DNA of 64,000 nucleotides from Aneurinibacillus soli. GTDB taxonomy: Bacteria > Bacillota > Bacilli > Aneurinibacillales > Aneurinibacillaceae. Positions 24,893 through 33,660 of this stretch are shown here, in pieces (the first letter of the stretch is position 1; each line of letters starts with the position of its first letter). Both the position numbers and the translations under genes were made by a program. The DNA lies in contig NZ_AP017312.1 of assembly GCF_002355375.1 (NCBI RefSeq), forward strand, positions 3,260,001 to 3,324,000, given 5' to 3'. Under the pieces are notes generated by a model. That model was given only the letters and a program-made list of their open reading frames with translations. It was not told the DNA's origin and made no database searches.

Positions 24893-24943
24893 GTGATGAT
24901 GATTTTGTAAACCTTGTTACGTTGAGAACCTTATCCCACACTT

Positions 24944-24981
24944 GAACACCTTTTGCTCTGTGCAGAGGTGTTCCTTTTTTT
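24944..24981 (+). terminator. Terminator of yhfH
   Basis: GAACACCT and AGGTGTTC form a perfect 8-base-pair stem followed by a run of T residues. Confidence 0.85.
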
Positions 24982-24994
24982 GTGATGGAGAGAC

Positions 24995-25023
24995 TTGCCA
25001 CAGCCAAAAAAATTGTATATCAT
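24995..25023 (+). promoter_or_regulatory. Promoter of the trpS T-box transcript
   Basis: TTGCCA (24995-25000) and TATCAT (25018-25023) are 17 bases apart, just upstream of the T-box leader. Confidence 0.65.
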
Positions 25024-25039
25024 AATTTTCAATTCGAGC

Positions 25040-25298
25040 AAAAAGCAATGAGGAAGAATAGTACGCAGGATGCGACGTTGCAGAGAGCCGGGGGCAGGTG
25101 AGAGCCCGGTACGTACCGCCCTGGAGAATGGACTTCTGAGCTCCGTGCTGAAGCGGCATCTGCTGTGAGTAGGCATTGGCGGTTTCCCTCCGTTACCGGG
25201 ATTAAGTGAGCCTTACGCTAAGCTTTAGCTGTGCTGTTTGGCTAACGAGGGTGGCACCACGGTTCTTCGTCCCTTATGGACGAAGGGCCTTTTTTATT
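25040..25298 (+). promoter_or_regulatory. T-box leader specific for tRNA-Trp
   Basis: The conserved T-box sequence GAGGGTGGCACCACGG is at 25247-25262, followed by a terminator (TTCGTCC/GGACGAA with a T run near 25288). Stem I includes GGAAGAATAGTA and AGAGAGCCGGGGG. The specifier loop reads GAATGGACT, giving a TGG (Trp) codon. Uncharged tRNA-Trp would favour the antiterminator and expression of trpS. Confidence 0.92.
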
Positions 25299-25324
25299 TT
25301 ATATACCAAAGGAGCAAACACACG

Positions 25325-26311
25325 ATGACGAAACAAATTTTTTCCGGTGTACAGCCGAGCGGCAATTTTACACTTGGCAACTACATCGGCGCAATGAAAC
25401 GATTCGTTGCCCTGCAGGAAGAAGGAAACTGCATCTATTCCATTGTAGACCTGCATTCGATTACTGTACCGAAAGAACCTAAGGCACTCAGAGAGTATAC
25501 AATGCAGCTCGCGGCCATGTATTTAAGTATCGGGATTAACCCGGAGAAGTCTATCTTGTTCATCCAGTCCCACGTTAAAGAACATGCGGAACTCGGCTGG
25601 CTGATGCAGTGTACTGGATACATCGGGGAACTAGAGCGTATGACCCAGTACAAAGACAAGTCTACAGGTAAAGATGTCGTAACATGCGGGCTACTCACCT
25701 ATCCGGCACTTATGGCAGCAGACATCTTGCTATACGATGCGACTCATGTGCCTGTTGGAGAAGACCAGAAGCAACACCTGGAATTCACACGTGATATGGC
25801 AGAGCGCTTCAATAAAAAATACGGAGAGACATTTGTCGTTCCAGAACCGATGATTCAGGAGTTCGGCGGACGTATCATGTCACTTGATGATCCTTCTAAG
25901 AAAATGAGCAAAAGCAATCCAAATGCAGCAAGCTATGTTGCTCTGCTGGATGAACCTTCTGCTATCGTCAAAAAAATCAAGCGGGCGGTAACTGATTCAG
26001 AGGGCATTGTGCGCTACGACAAAGTAAATAAACCTGCGATCAGCAACTTGCTCACCATTTATTCTGTTTGCAGCAATGAGCCAATCGAGACGATTGAGCA
26101 GCGCTATGAAGGGCGAGGCTACGGCGACTTCAAAAAAGATCTGGCTGAAGTTGTCGTGAATGCGCTAACGCCAATCCAGCAAGAATACACACGCTGGATG
26201 GCAAGCCCCGAGCTTGAAGATATTCTCAAACAGGGAGCGGAACGAGCGACCGCTATCGCATCTGTTACAATGGACCGTGCTCGTCGAAATATGGGACTGG
26301 TCACCTTCTAG
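25325..26311 (+). CDS. trpS: Tryptophanyl-tRNA synthetase
   Basis: A class I synthetase of 328 residues that charges tRNA-Trp. The HIGH-like motif lies in SGNFTLGNYIGA (about 11-22) and KMSKS near residue 195. VPVGEDQKQHLE is the conserved active-site helix. The ATG at 25325 follows an AAAGGAG site; an upstream in-frame extension lies within the T-box. Length matches the bacterial family. Confidence 0.97.
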   Translation: MTKQIFSGVQPSGNFTLGNYIGAMKRFVALQEEGNCIYSIVDLHSITVPKEPKALREYTMQLAAMYLSIGINPEKSILFIQSHVKEHAELGWLMQCTGYIGELERMTQYKDKSTGKDVVTCGLLTYPALMAADILLYDATHVPVGEDQKQHLEFTRDMAERFNKKYGETFVVPEPMIQEFGGRIMSLDDPSKKMSKSNPNAASYVALLDEPSAIVKKIKRAVTDSEGIVRYDKVNKPAISNLLTIYSVCSNEPIETIEQRYEGRGYGDFKKDLAEVVVNALTPIQQEYTRWMASPELEDILKQGAERATAIASVTMDRARRNMGLVTF

Positions 26312-26329
26312 ATCCATCCATAGTACAAA

Positions 26330-26357
26330 AAAGAGAGGCGTAACGCCTCTCTTTTCT
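26330..26357. terminator. Bidirectional terminator
   Basis: GAGAGGCG and CGCCTCTC flank a 3-base loop, with A residues before and T residues after. It serves trpS and the convergent TerB-like gene. Confidence 0.85.
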
Positions 26358-26811
26358 ATGTGCTTCCTTCGATATTTAGCTGTGATTTGCCGATAACGGA
26401 GTCCCAGCGAGACATCCACGCTATCCCTTCCATAATCCACTGTTCGATTTCTTCTATCTTCTCATCCTGAATGCCAAGCTCCCGTCCAATGGTAAAAATC
26501 ATTCGTCGCTCCTCAGCTGTCATTACCTTTTCCATTGCTACCAGTTTAAACATCTTGCGGATCAGCATCATTTTTTCTTCGTCCGTAATATACGGACATA
26601 ACTGGCTGGCCAACTCTTTCGGATTTTTTGGATATTCCAAATCATCGTGAAAAATCTGACGTTCCCGCACAGAAAAAATATCAAGGTTCACCTGGCGAAT
26701 AATTTTTTCCTGCTCTATATCATCCAGATATCCGTCTGCCTGCGCCGCACAAATCAGCAGCCGAATCTCATATAGCTTTGGATGGCTTGCTGCATCTGCC
26801 CATTCATGCAT
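26356..26811 (-). CDS. TerB-like (tellurite-resistance fold) protein
   Basis: A 151-residue all-helical soluble protein. It has the TerB-like pattern of a helical bundle with acidic metal-binding positions (AAQADGYLDDIEQEKI near 24-40 and VAMEKVMTAEERRMIFTIGRELG near 95-117). The cellular role is unknown. I chose the ATG at 26811 with AAAGGAGG upstream; an in-frame extension to 26847 covers that site. Confidence 0.7.
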   Translation of the reverse strand: MHEWADAASHPKLYEIRLLICAAQADGYLDDIEQEKIIRQVNLDIFSVRERQIFHDDLEYPKNPKELASQLCPYITDEEKMMLIRKMFKLVAMEKVMTAEERRMIFTIGRELGIQDEKIEEIEQWIMEGIAWMSRWDSVIGKSQLNIEGST

Positions 26812-26949
26812 AATAAAGCCTCCTTTTTGAAAACGCTTTACTACCATTATATCATCTTTACTACACTATAAATGTTGTGAAAATCGTAACTTTCTAGTTT
26901 ACAAAATCGGAAAAAGGCGGCATCTCCGAACAGATGCCGCCATACAATG

Positions 26950-27096
26950 TTAGTCCCGTATTGCGTGAATGGTTTCCGTCAGCCTTGTGATGCATCCGCT
27001 TAGCTGTTCTAACCGGGACTCTACCCGAACGAGCAAATACAGCGTTACAGCAGCTGGAAAACCTACATTCGAGAGCACGGGAATCCAATCTGTCAC
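26950..27096 (-). CDS. YvrJ-family small membrane protein
   Basis: A 48-residue protein that starts at GTG (27096) after AAGGAGG. It reads VTDWIPVLSNVGFPAAVTLY, then LLVRVESRLEQL and a short helical end. This is the YvrJ family pattern: one hydrophobic helix with a Pro, then a charged amphipathic helix. The function is unknown. It follows DUF2922 and DUF1659 genes in one operon. Confidence 0.75.
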   Translation of the reverse strand: MTDWIPVLSNVGFPAAVTLYLLVRVESRLEQLSGCITRLTETIHAIRD

Positions 27097-27133
27097 TGTA
27101 TTGTCCTCCTTCCCGCTCTTTCGTTATGTTTAG

Positions 27134-27349
27134 CTATGCAAGAGCAATGTCCGCTACCTGGTGATCTACAAGACGTACGCTTTTCTTCCCTACAATCGGG
27201 CCGGTTGATGTATCAAAAATCCCTCGACTTATCACAACATCCATTGCGGCTGCTACAGCTGCCGCATTTATCGGCATGATCGGATCTGCGACCGCTAACG
27301 TAACCGTTCCACCGCCTGCTGTTGTAAATTGAAGCTCCAGTGTTTTCAC
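27134..27349 (-). CDS. DUF2922 small protein
   Basis: A 71-residue soluble protein of the DUF2922 family. It begins with two beta strands (LELQFTTAGGGTVTLAVADP), has a central Ala-rich helix and ends with further strands. It is almost always found with a DUF1659 gene in bacilli, as here. The role is unknown. Confidence 0.8.
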   Translation of the reverse strand: MKTLELQFTTAGGGTVTLAVADPIMPINAAAVAAAMDVVISRGIFDTSTGPIVGKKSVRLVDHQVADIALA

Positions 27350-27365
27350 TTACATTCCTCCCTTC

Positions 27366-27590
27366 TTATACCTGGAATAATTGTGTCTGAACTGCCTGTT
27401 CCACTCCGGCCAGCGGGTGCTCCTGCAGACTTGCCAGCGCAGCTGCTGTCTCATACACAGCCTGTTGGGATGCCGTCTGACTGACTCCGCGGTATACTTT
27501 GCGACGGATTTTTGTCTTACCGTCTGTACCTAATCCGTCTTCTAGCAGAAGGATTACCTGCATTCCTTTTGTCACAGTTGAAACTGCCAT
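27366..27590 (-). CDS. DUF1659 small protein
   Basis: A 74-residue protein of the DUF1659 family. A beta hairpin contains the family-type KIRRKVYRGVS, and a C-terminal helical part follows. It is the first gene of the DUF1659-DUF2922-YvrJ operon, with GGGGGAGGTG upstream. The gaps between the three genes are 16 and 37 bases. No function is known. Confidence 0.8.
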   Translation of the reverse strand: MAVSTVTKGMQVILLLEDGLGTDGKTKIRRKVYRGVSQTASQQAVYETAAALASLQEHPLAGVEQAVQTQLFQV

Positions 27591-27800
27591 ACCTTTTCAC
27601 CTCCCCCGTGCCTGGTCTGTATGTTCAACCAGCTTGTATACTCATTCGGATTTAGAGAGACAAATGGGGACACAAAAAATCATGTTACTTTTAGACGTCA
27701 TAAAATGATTGAATACTACAAAAGAATCATGACCATATGGAAAAATCGAGTATAAAATAGAAGAGGCGTATAACATTTTATGTAAAAGGAGGACAAACCA

Positions 27801-28274
27801 ATGGAGCAAAATCAAAGAGAACACTTTCGTCAGGTCTTCCAAAATCCGCTGTGCGCCGATATGACTATTGTCAAAATCAAAGATAACCAGATTGATGCCA
27901 AGCGTACAAAAACGTGCATCCTTGACATCGGACCAGGTGGACTTCGCTTTTATACGAACCTCAAGCTGCCCGTCAATCCATATATCGTACTTGAATTTCA
28001 AACGCGCATTATGGGTCAGATCTTATCGCTACCTGGCTATGTTGTCCGCAAAATTGATACGGAAGAATTTCATGAATACGGAGTACGTTTTGTGCTTGAT
28101 GAGCAACAGCAAATGGAACTATCATCCCTTCTAAATACCATGACGATTCGTATGCGTCGCAATCCAAATATTCGCTCATGTGCACTATGCGATAGTAAAA
28201 ATCGTGTGGCATGCATGAGAGAAATGGAAGATTCCTTCCTAAATAAATCCGCTTCCGACTCACCTTCCCCATAA
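27801..28274 (+). CDS. PilZ-domain protein, likely c-di-GMP receptor
   Basis: A 157-residue protein whose PilZ domain covers about residues 5-120. The binding signatures are present: RxxxR as REHFR (residues 6-10) and DIGPGGLRF near 44-52. An extra C-terminal tail has two cysteine pairs (CALC and CMRE context) that could bind metal. No diguanylate cyclase gene lies nearby. It probably links c-di-GMP to motility or surface behaviour. Confidence 0.8.
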   Translation: MEQNQREHFRQVFQNPLCADMTIVKIKDNQIDAKRTKTCILDIGPGGLRFYTNLKLPVNPYIVLEFQTRIMGQILSLPGYVVRKIDTEEFHEYGVRFVLDEQQQMELSSLLNTMTIRMRRNPNIRSCALCDSKNRVACMREMEDSFLNKSASDSPSP

Positions 28275-28286
28275 CACGTTTATGAT

Positions 28287-29153
28287 CTATTCACTCAGAA
28301 GCTCTTGCAAACGAGCAATGCGCTTCGGGTCGCGCAATTGGCTTTGGCATGCGGTCGCAAGTGTAAGCCGCCCGAGCATTTGGTAGTTCTCTAGCAACTG
28401 CGGCGCCTGACCGGCAATCGCTTCCGTATGTCGAACAATCGTGCCGATATCCCCACGGGCAATTGGGCCAGTCAGCGCTTCGGCCACTCCTTTCTCCTGT
28501 ATATTCTGGACGGTTCCTTCGATTAAAGGTAGCAGTGCTGAAAGCGCTGTCTTCTCTTCTATCCCGGCTGCTGCCATCAAATGTAGCGCGAAATCTACTA
28601 CTCCAGTCAAGCCATTGGATACAACTGCCGCTGCTGCATGATACAATGGCTTCTGTGTAGCTGTAATAATAAAATATCGGTTTTTAGCTGCCGTAAGCCA
28701 CTCTTCAAGCACCGAAACAGCAGCTACCTCTCCTTCTATGCCAAATACTGTTGTCTCAAGCTTGTCCGCCCCGGAGCACCCATCTGCGAACGACTGAAGC
28801 GGATGCAGCGATGCAGTATGCGCTCCAATCTGCTTCATCGGCAGCAGTACTTCCGACGAAGCAGCGCCACTCATATGGAACACCAGCTTGCCTTCCACAT
28901 CCCCCTCCTCTGCTAATTTTTGAACCACTTCCGGAATTTCGTCATCCGGCACGGTAAGCACAATCCAGTCTGATTCACGAATAAGCGAAGCCACATCCGT
29001 ATAAACTCGTCCCACATCCCCGACAAGCGAAGCCGCGGCCACCGTACTCGCCTGCGTGCGACTATAATATCCAACTTCTTCCGCCCCACGCCGGGTCGCA
29101 TACAATCCAAAAGCAGAGCCAAGCCTCCCTGCTCCCACAATTCCGATTTTCAT
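28287..29153 (-). CDS. Rossmann-like oxidoreductase with DUF2520 domain
   Basis: A 288-residue protein. The N-terminal NAD(P)-binding fold begins with GIVGAGRLGSAFG (residues 4-16). The C-terminal helical DUF2520 domain covers about 130-260 (LHPLQSFAD, YHAAAAVVSNGL). The family resembles ketopantoate reductase and F420-dependent oxidoreductases, but its substrate is not established. It converges with the PilZ gene, 12 bases apart. Confidence 0.82.
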   Translation of the reverse strand: MKIGIVGAGRLGSAFGLYATRRGAEEVGYYSRTQASTVAAASLVGDVGRVYTDVASLIRESDWIVLTVPDDEIPEVVQKLAEEGDVEGKLVFHMSGAASSEVLLPMKQIGAHTASLHPLQSFADGCSGADKLETTVFGIEGEVAAVSVLEEWLTAAKNRYFIITATQKPLYHAAAAVVSNGLTGVVDFALHLMAAAGIEEKTALSALLPLIEGTVQNIQEKGVAEALTGPIARGDIGTIVRHTEAIAGQAPQLLENYQMLGRLTLATACQSQLRDPKRIARLQELLSE

Positions 29154-29242
29154 ACCGTATCCCTCCCGTTTTTCTGAATCCAGTATATCATGTCGTCTTT
29201 TTTAGGACAGTGTGGTGTATACTATAGGGGGCAAAAACAGTT

Positions 29243-29259
29243 TGTAAAGTTTGTGTAAA
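29243..29259. promoter_or_regulatory. Pho-box-like direct repeat
   Basis: TGTAAA occurs at 29243-29248 and 29254-29259 with 5 bases between them. On the minus strand this reads TTTACA-N5-TTTACA, like PhoP boxes of bacilli (11-base period). It lies about 110 bases upstream of the DUF47/Pit phosphate transport operon. Only two repeats are present, so the call is tentative. Confidence 0.35.
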
Positions 29260-29369
29260 TTTTATGAGGTTTGCATTGTATGGCAGTAAATTTTTAATTA
29301 AGATTTCATTGTTCGACAGGATTTGCTAAAATGGAGTTTGTATGAAAAAAATTTTGGAGGTTTTGATGC

Positions 29370-29990
29370 ATGATTTTCTCGGCGAAACGAGATGTATTCC
29401 TGGATATGCTTGCTACAATAGCTGAAAACGTGAAAGAATCCGCTCAATATTTTGTGGACTTTAAAATTCGAAATGAAGCGGACCTGAAAAAATTCGCTAC
29501 GAGAATGAAAGAGTTCGAAACAAAAGGTGATACGTACATCCACGAGATCATTGTGGCTTTGAATAAAACGTTTATTACACCCCTAGAACGAGAGGATATC
29601 CTTGAATTGGCTAATACAATGGATGACATTCTCGACGGCATGGAACAGTGTGCTTCTCGTTTTGAGATGTACAATATCACAGAAGCTGACGAATACATGA
29701 TTACATTTGCCCAAAAGATTCTGGAAAGCACCGAAGAAGTAGCAAAATCGACCAAGCTTCTGAACAAGAAGAAGTTGATGGATATTCGCCCTCATGCCAT
29801 TAAAATTAATGACATCGAATCCCAATGCGATGATCTACTCCGTATCTGTATTAAAGAATTATTTACGAAAGAAAAAGATCCAATCAAAATTATTCAGTAC
29901 AAAGAGCTATACGAAGTGCTAGAAAGCATTTCAGATAGCTGTGAAGATGTGGCTGATACTCTTGAAACGATCATCATGCGAAACGCATAA
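29370..29990 (+). CDS. DUF47 (PhoU-like) partner of Pit transporter
   Basis: A 206-residue all-helical protein of the DUF47/YkaA family, related to PhoU. It has the PhoU-like E-X3-D motifs (KKFATRMKEFETKGD, ELANTMDDILDGME, DISCEDVADTLE-type end). Such proteins associate with and probably control the low-affinity phosphate transporter. The pit gene starts 18 bases downstream. GGAGG lies 10 bases before the ATG. Confidence 0.88.
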   Translation: MIFSAKRDVFLDMLATIAENVKESAQYFVDFKIRNEADLKKFATRMKEFETKGDTYIHEIIVALNKTFITPLEREDILELANTMDDILDGMEQCASRFEMYNITEADEYMITFAQKILESTEEVAKSTKLLNKKKLMDIRPHAIKINDIESQCDDLLRICIKELFTKEKDPIKIIQYKELYEVLESISDSCEDVADTLETIIMRNA

Positions 29991-30008
29991 GGAGATGCTC
30001 TTTATTTT

Positions 30009-31007
30009 ATGGATACAACTTTACTTCTAATTATCTGCATCGTACTTCTTGCGCTTGCGTTTGATTTTATTAACGGATTTCACGATACAGCAAATGCGAT
30101 CGCTACATCTGTATCAACCCGTGCTCTGTCTCCGCGAGTTGCGATTGTTCTTGCAGCAGCAATGAACTTTCTTGGAGCACTTACATTTACCGGAGTCGCC
30201 AAAACGGTCAGTAAGGATATCGTTGACCCGTTCACCCTGCAAAACGGGTCTCTTGTTGTGCTTGCCGCCTTGCTATCGGCCATCACCTGGAACCTTGTTA
30301 CCTGGTATTATGGCATCCCAAGCAGTTCGTCACACGCCCTGATCGGCTCGATTGCAGGGGCAGCCATTGCGTCTGCAGGCATTCATGCTCTCAATTACCA
30401 AGGCTTTATTAAAATTATCGAAGCTCTTTTGATTTCTCCTTTTGTAGCGCTCGCAATCGGTTTTTTAATGATGACACTTTTTGCGGCGATATTTAAAAAC
30501 TTTAGTCTCGGCAAAACGAATCGCGGGTTTCGTTACTTTCAGGTTTTCACAGCGGCGTTGCAATCCTATTCGCATGGTACGAATGATGCACAAAAAGCAA
30601 TGGGGATTATCACACTCGCTTTGATCTCTGGGGGATTTCAGACAACAACAGATATACCAATGTGGGTACGAGTCGGAGCCGCACTGGCAATGGGAATCGG
30701 TACATCGGTCGGCGGATGGAAAATCATTAAAACCGTAGGCGGGAAAATCATGAAGCTGCAGCCTGTGAACGGCGCGGCGGCAGATCTGTCATCTTCCCTA
30801 TTAATTTTTACATTTACGTACCTCCATCTTCCCGTTAGTACAACCCATGTCATTTCCTCTTCTATTATGGGGGTAGGGGCAGCCAAACGGGTCAAAGGCG
30901 TAAAATGGGGAGTTGCACGTCGTATTGTAATCACATGGATTATTACACTGCCAATCTCCGCGCTACTTGCCGCCCTGATTTATAAAATTGCAGATTTACT
31001 CTTTTAA
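30009..31007 (+). CDS. pit: Low-affinity inorganic phosphate transporter Pit
   Basis: A 332-residue membrane transporter of the PiT family with about ten helices. The two inverted signature repeats are visible: FDFINGFHDTANAIATSV near residues 19-36 and QSYSHGTNDAQKAMG near 190. GIPSSSSHALIG and STTHVISSSIMG are the paired loop motifs. It imports metal-phosphate by proton symport and forms an operon with the DUF47 gene. Confidence 0.93.
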   Translation: MDTTLLLIICIVLLALAFDFINGFHDTANAIATSVSTRALSPRVAIVLAAAMNFLGALTFTGVAKTVSKDIVDPFTLQNGSLVVLAALLSAITWNLVTWYYGIPSSSSHALIGSIAGAAIASAGIHALNYQGFIKIIEALLISPFVALAIGFLMMTLFAAIFKNFSLGKTNRGFRYFQVFTAALQSYSHGTNDAQKAMGIITLALISGGFQTTTDIPMWVRVGAALAMGIGTSVGGWKIIKTVGGKIMKLQPVNGAAADLSSSLLIFTFTYLHLPVSTTHVISSSIMGVGAAKRVKGVKWGVARRIVITWIITLPISALLAALIYKIADLLF

Positions 31008-31028
31008 CTTAAATAAAATTCTATAAAG

Positions 31029-31078
31029 AAGAGCTTTCTCAATCGCCAGAATTGACTTTTGAGAAAGCTCTTTTTTGC
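31029..31078. terminator. Terminator after pit
   Basis: AGAGCTTTCTCAA pairs with TTGAGAAAGCTCT over 13 bases around a 16-base loop, followed by TTTTTT. Confidence 0.85.
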
Positions 31079-31081
31079 TGC

Positions 31082-31537
31082 TTACATCCGTCCACTGTAC
31101 AGCTGTACCTTAGCATTACCTAGTCCTTCTACTGCATGTACGACCATGACCGAAAGCTTGGCGTCATTCGCCTTATCCTGAATCTGCTTGACGACAAGGA
31201 ACAGATCCTGGTATAAATACGAAAAATCCACATGCTGTTCTGGATATGCCTGCTTTAGCTTCTGGTCGATGTCTTTGAGCTTCTTTCCAGCTACTAATAA
31301 ATTTTGCACAAGCTGTGTGCTCGTCTGCGGCGTAAGCTTATAAGTCGCCTGATACTCCACAATTTCTTTATATAGTGCAGCCATCGTATCGAGCGTCTCT
31401 TCGCCGTGCATGGCACGAAATGCAGCCACATAGCGGCTATTATCATACTGCTCATATTTTCCGAATCCCAAATACAGTACCGCAACAATCAGCATATAAA
31501 AAAAGACTTGCTTCCCAATTTTTTTCGTCACCGCCAT
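31082..31537 (-). CDS. Single-helix membrane-anchored hypothetical protein
   Basis: A 151-residue protein I do not recognise. A basic N-terminus is followed by one membrane helix (about 10-26), then a largely helical outside domain with Gln-rich helices. A GTG two codons after the ATG is better spaced from the GGGAGG site, so the start is uncertain by six bases. It lies just downstream of a coiled-coil protein gene on the same strand. Confidence 0.65.
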   Translation of the reverse strand: MAVTKKIGKQVFFYMLIVAVLYLGFGKYEQYDNSRYVAAFRAMHGEETLDTMAALYKEIVEYQATYKLTPQTSTQLVQNLLVAGKKLKDIDQKLKQAYPEQHVDFSYLYQDLFLVVKQIQDKANDAKLSVMVVHAVEGLGNAKVQLYSGRM

Positions 31538-31616
31538 CCCTCCCCGTTCCTTTGCTTCCTTACATATGTATTCTTGTCCGGTATTCTTTTATGACTGGAA
31601 TTATGGACAGGCACAA

Positions 31617-31648
31617 TAAAAAAACCCGCCGATTCAAGACGGCGGATT
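31617..31648 (-). terminator. Terminator of the coiled-coil gene
   Basis: On the minus strand CCGCCG and CGGCGG pair around TCTTGAAT, followed by a run of seven T residues. Confidence 0.85.
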
Positions 31649-31650
31649 CC

Positions 31651-32865
31651 TTATGCAAACATCCATTCTTTTTGCCATTGTTTAATCTGCTGATTAAGCG
31701 TGACGCGGTGCGCCGCATGGTGCTGAATCGTATCTTTATGCGCCTCGGTTTCCTGCTCCAGCTGATAACGCCAGCGGCGGATTTCCTGAATTTTAGCATC
31801 ACAATCATGGATCTGCTTAACACGATCCATATAGTAGACAGGCAGAAGCGTAATATCTTTTTTGAGCGCTACCATCTCATCAATGATTTTGACGGATAAT
31901 CGTTTAATTTCACGCTCCGTCTGTGCTTCACTAATGCTTGTATCAATTTTGTGCCAGAGACTACGCAAAAGACCTTCGCCCGCTTCCGTAGAGGCAACTT
32001 GCTCCTGCCTGGCAATCAGTTCATTCATACGCTGCAACATGACACCTGCTTTTCCTTCAAATATACCGTTTATTTTATGAATATCATACGGCAGGCGCTG
32101 GCCAAGCGCTTCACGGATGCTGTCCTTCTCCTCTGCAATCTGGTCCAGCTGCTTTTGCAGCACTTTCATGTTAGAATTCTTTTGCTCTAAAAGCCGCTCT
32201 TCCAGCTCAATCGCATACGCATGCTCCCCATACTTTACGCAGAGATGATCGTAAATACCTTTTTTCTCCTGCCAGTATTGCAAGAAACGGTGCAAGCGCT
32301 CATCTGCCTCGACTTCTTCTATTTTTTCAGCCCAGAGGAACAGGCAGTATAGAAAAAAAGGCAGCAATTTTTCTCGCAGACGCTGATTGGATAATGCAGG
32401 AAGACTCCCCTGCTTCTCCATCAGCTCTTGCACATACAACGCTACAATACGCGGTACGGGCACAAGTTCCTTCGGTATATCAGGATTACGATGACGGATT
32501 TCCTCTATCTTCTCTCCTTCATACACAAGTAGATCAAGAAGCGTCTCGCCTGCGAATTCTTTCTCGGTGCGTGTTACCGTTCCAAGAGCAACCTCTGTAA
32601 TCTCTTTCATGTTATTCGTCAGCTCATTCTGATTACTATAGGAAATGACACGGTTATGGATCATTTCATTAAACCGAATAAGCGTTTTAAACAGGAGTTC
32701 ATTTCTCGGCAAGCCGCTCACTCGTGCTACTTCTTTTTCCAGCGTACTGCTGATTTTTCCGGCAAGCAGCTCAAGCACGCTCGCTTTTTCCAGCAGAGAA
32801 AGCAGCACACGTAATGCTTCATCTGAAAGTGATACAATCGGGTATGCAAGAGCCTGCTTATCCAT
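31651..32865 (-). CDS. Coiled-coil hypothetical protein
   Basis: A 404-residue soluble, almost entirely helical protein with no recognised domain. Residues about 215-290 and 350-400 look like coiled coils, rich in Glu, Gln and Leu heptads. The first 180 residues form a more compact helical part. GGAGGAG precedes the ATG. A structural or scaffold role is possible, but nothing in the context shows it. Confidence 0.7.
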   Translation of the reverse strand: MDKQALAYPIVSLSDEALRVLLSLLEKASVLELLAGKISSTLEKEVARVSGLPRNELLFKTLIRFNEMIHNRVISYSNQNELTNNMKEITEVALGTVTRTEKEFAGETLLDLLVYEGEKIEEIRHRNPDIPKELVPVPRIVALYVQELMEKQGSLPALSNQRLREKLLPFFLYCLFLWAEKIEEVEADERLHRFLQYWQEKKGIYDHLCVKYGEHAYAIELEERLLEQKNSNMKVLQKQLDQIAEEKDSIREALGQRLPYDIHKINGIFEGKAGVMLQRMNELIARQEQVASTEAGEGLLRSLWHKIDTSISEAQTEREIKRLSVKIIDEMVALKKDITLLPVYYMDRVKQIHDCDAKIQEIRRWRYQLEQETEAHKDTIQHHAAHRVTLNQQIKQWQKEWMFA

Positions 32866-33000
32866 ACGTATTCTCCTCCGGTCTGTTCAAGCATTTTTTA
32901 TTTACTTTACCATACAGTTGAGAACATATAAATTTTCATTCACAAATTCGTCACATTCGACAAAATTAGAAGCGGAAATATACAAATCTATCTTCTTGTT

Positions 33001-33144
33001 TTGACAAAATTCACTGTTTGGTTATGGCATAATAAAAAGCAAGTCATCCTATTAGCATGCGGTTGTGATAGGCTAGTAGGTCTCTTACTGTTGTGACCAC
33101 TCCACTGTATTGGCCCTTCCCGTTCACGGAAGGGCGATTTTTTT
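33001..33144 (+). ncRNA. Candidate small RNA upstream of the globin gene
   Basis: The 334-base gap 32866-33199 holds no gene that I can support. TTGACA at 33001-33006 is followed by an imperfect -10 (TATGGC or CATAAT). A strong terminator ends the stretch: GCCCTTCC/GGAAGGGC (33113-33135) plus seven T residues. A transcript of about 110 bases would fit. It could also be a leader attenuator of the globin gene 56 bases further on. No known RNA family is recognised. Confidence 0.4.
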
Positions 33145-33199
33145 GTGTAAATGCGATATAATACATATATTCTTGTTTGTAGCTGGAGGTAATGATCGT

Positions 33200-33607
33200 A
33201 TGATGCAGCAAAGTCCATATGAACTGCTTGGAGGGGAGAAAACCCTTCGCCGTCTGGTAGCCGCTTTTTATGCACGTGTAGCGAAAGATCCACTGCTCAG
33301 CCCAATCTTCCCGAAAGATCTGGCACTTACTGAACAAAAGCAGTTTATGTTTCTGACACAATTTCTTGGTGGAGAAACCTTATATAGCAATGAATACGGC
33401 CACCCGATGCTTAGAGCACGCCATATGCCGTTCCAGGTTACACCGAAGCGAGCCGAACGCTGGCTTTTGCTCATGCAAGAAGCAATGGATGAGATCGGAA
33501 TGGATGGGCATGGGCGGGAGTACATGTATGAACGCCTCACACAGGTAGCTCACCATATGGTAAATGCGGCAGATGATGAAACAACTGAAAATCTTGCCCT
33601 TCTGTAG
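33200..33607 (+). CDS. Group II truncated haemoglobin
   Basis: A 135-residue truncated globin (YjbI/trHbO-like) that binds haem and O2 or handles NO/peroxide. The proximal His is H75 in RARHMPFQVT. LGGETLYSNEYG and the WLLLMQEAMDEIG helix follow the group II pattern. TGGAGGT lies 9 bases before the ATG at 33200. TATAAT near 33161 is a likely -10. In B. subtilis yjbI neighbours yjbH, but no such partner is seen here. Confidence 0.88.
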   Translation: MMQQSPYELLGGEKTLRRLVAAFYARVAKDPLLSPIFPKDLALTEQKQFMFLTQFLGGETLYSNEYGHPMLRARHMPFQVTPKRAERWLLLMQEAMDEIGMDGHGREYMYERLTQVAHHMVNAADDETTENLALL

Positions 33608-33620
33608 GCTTTATTTCCTT

Positions 33621-33655
33621 TTCTCCTCCCAACTATTTTGGGGGGAGCTTTTTTC
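33621..33655 (+). terminator. Terminator of the globin gene
   Basis: CTCCTCCCAA pairs with TTGGGGGGAG (one G-T pair), followed by CTTTTTT. Confidence 0.8.
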
Positions 33656-33660
33656 ATACA

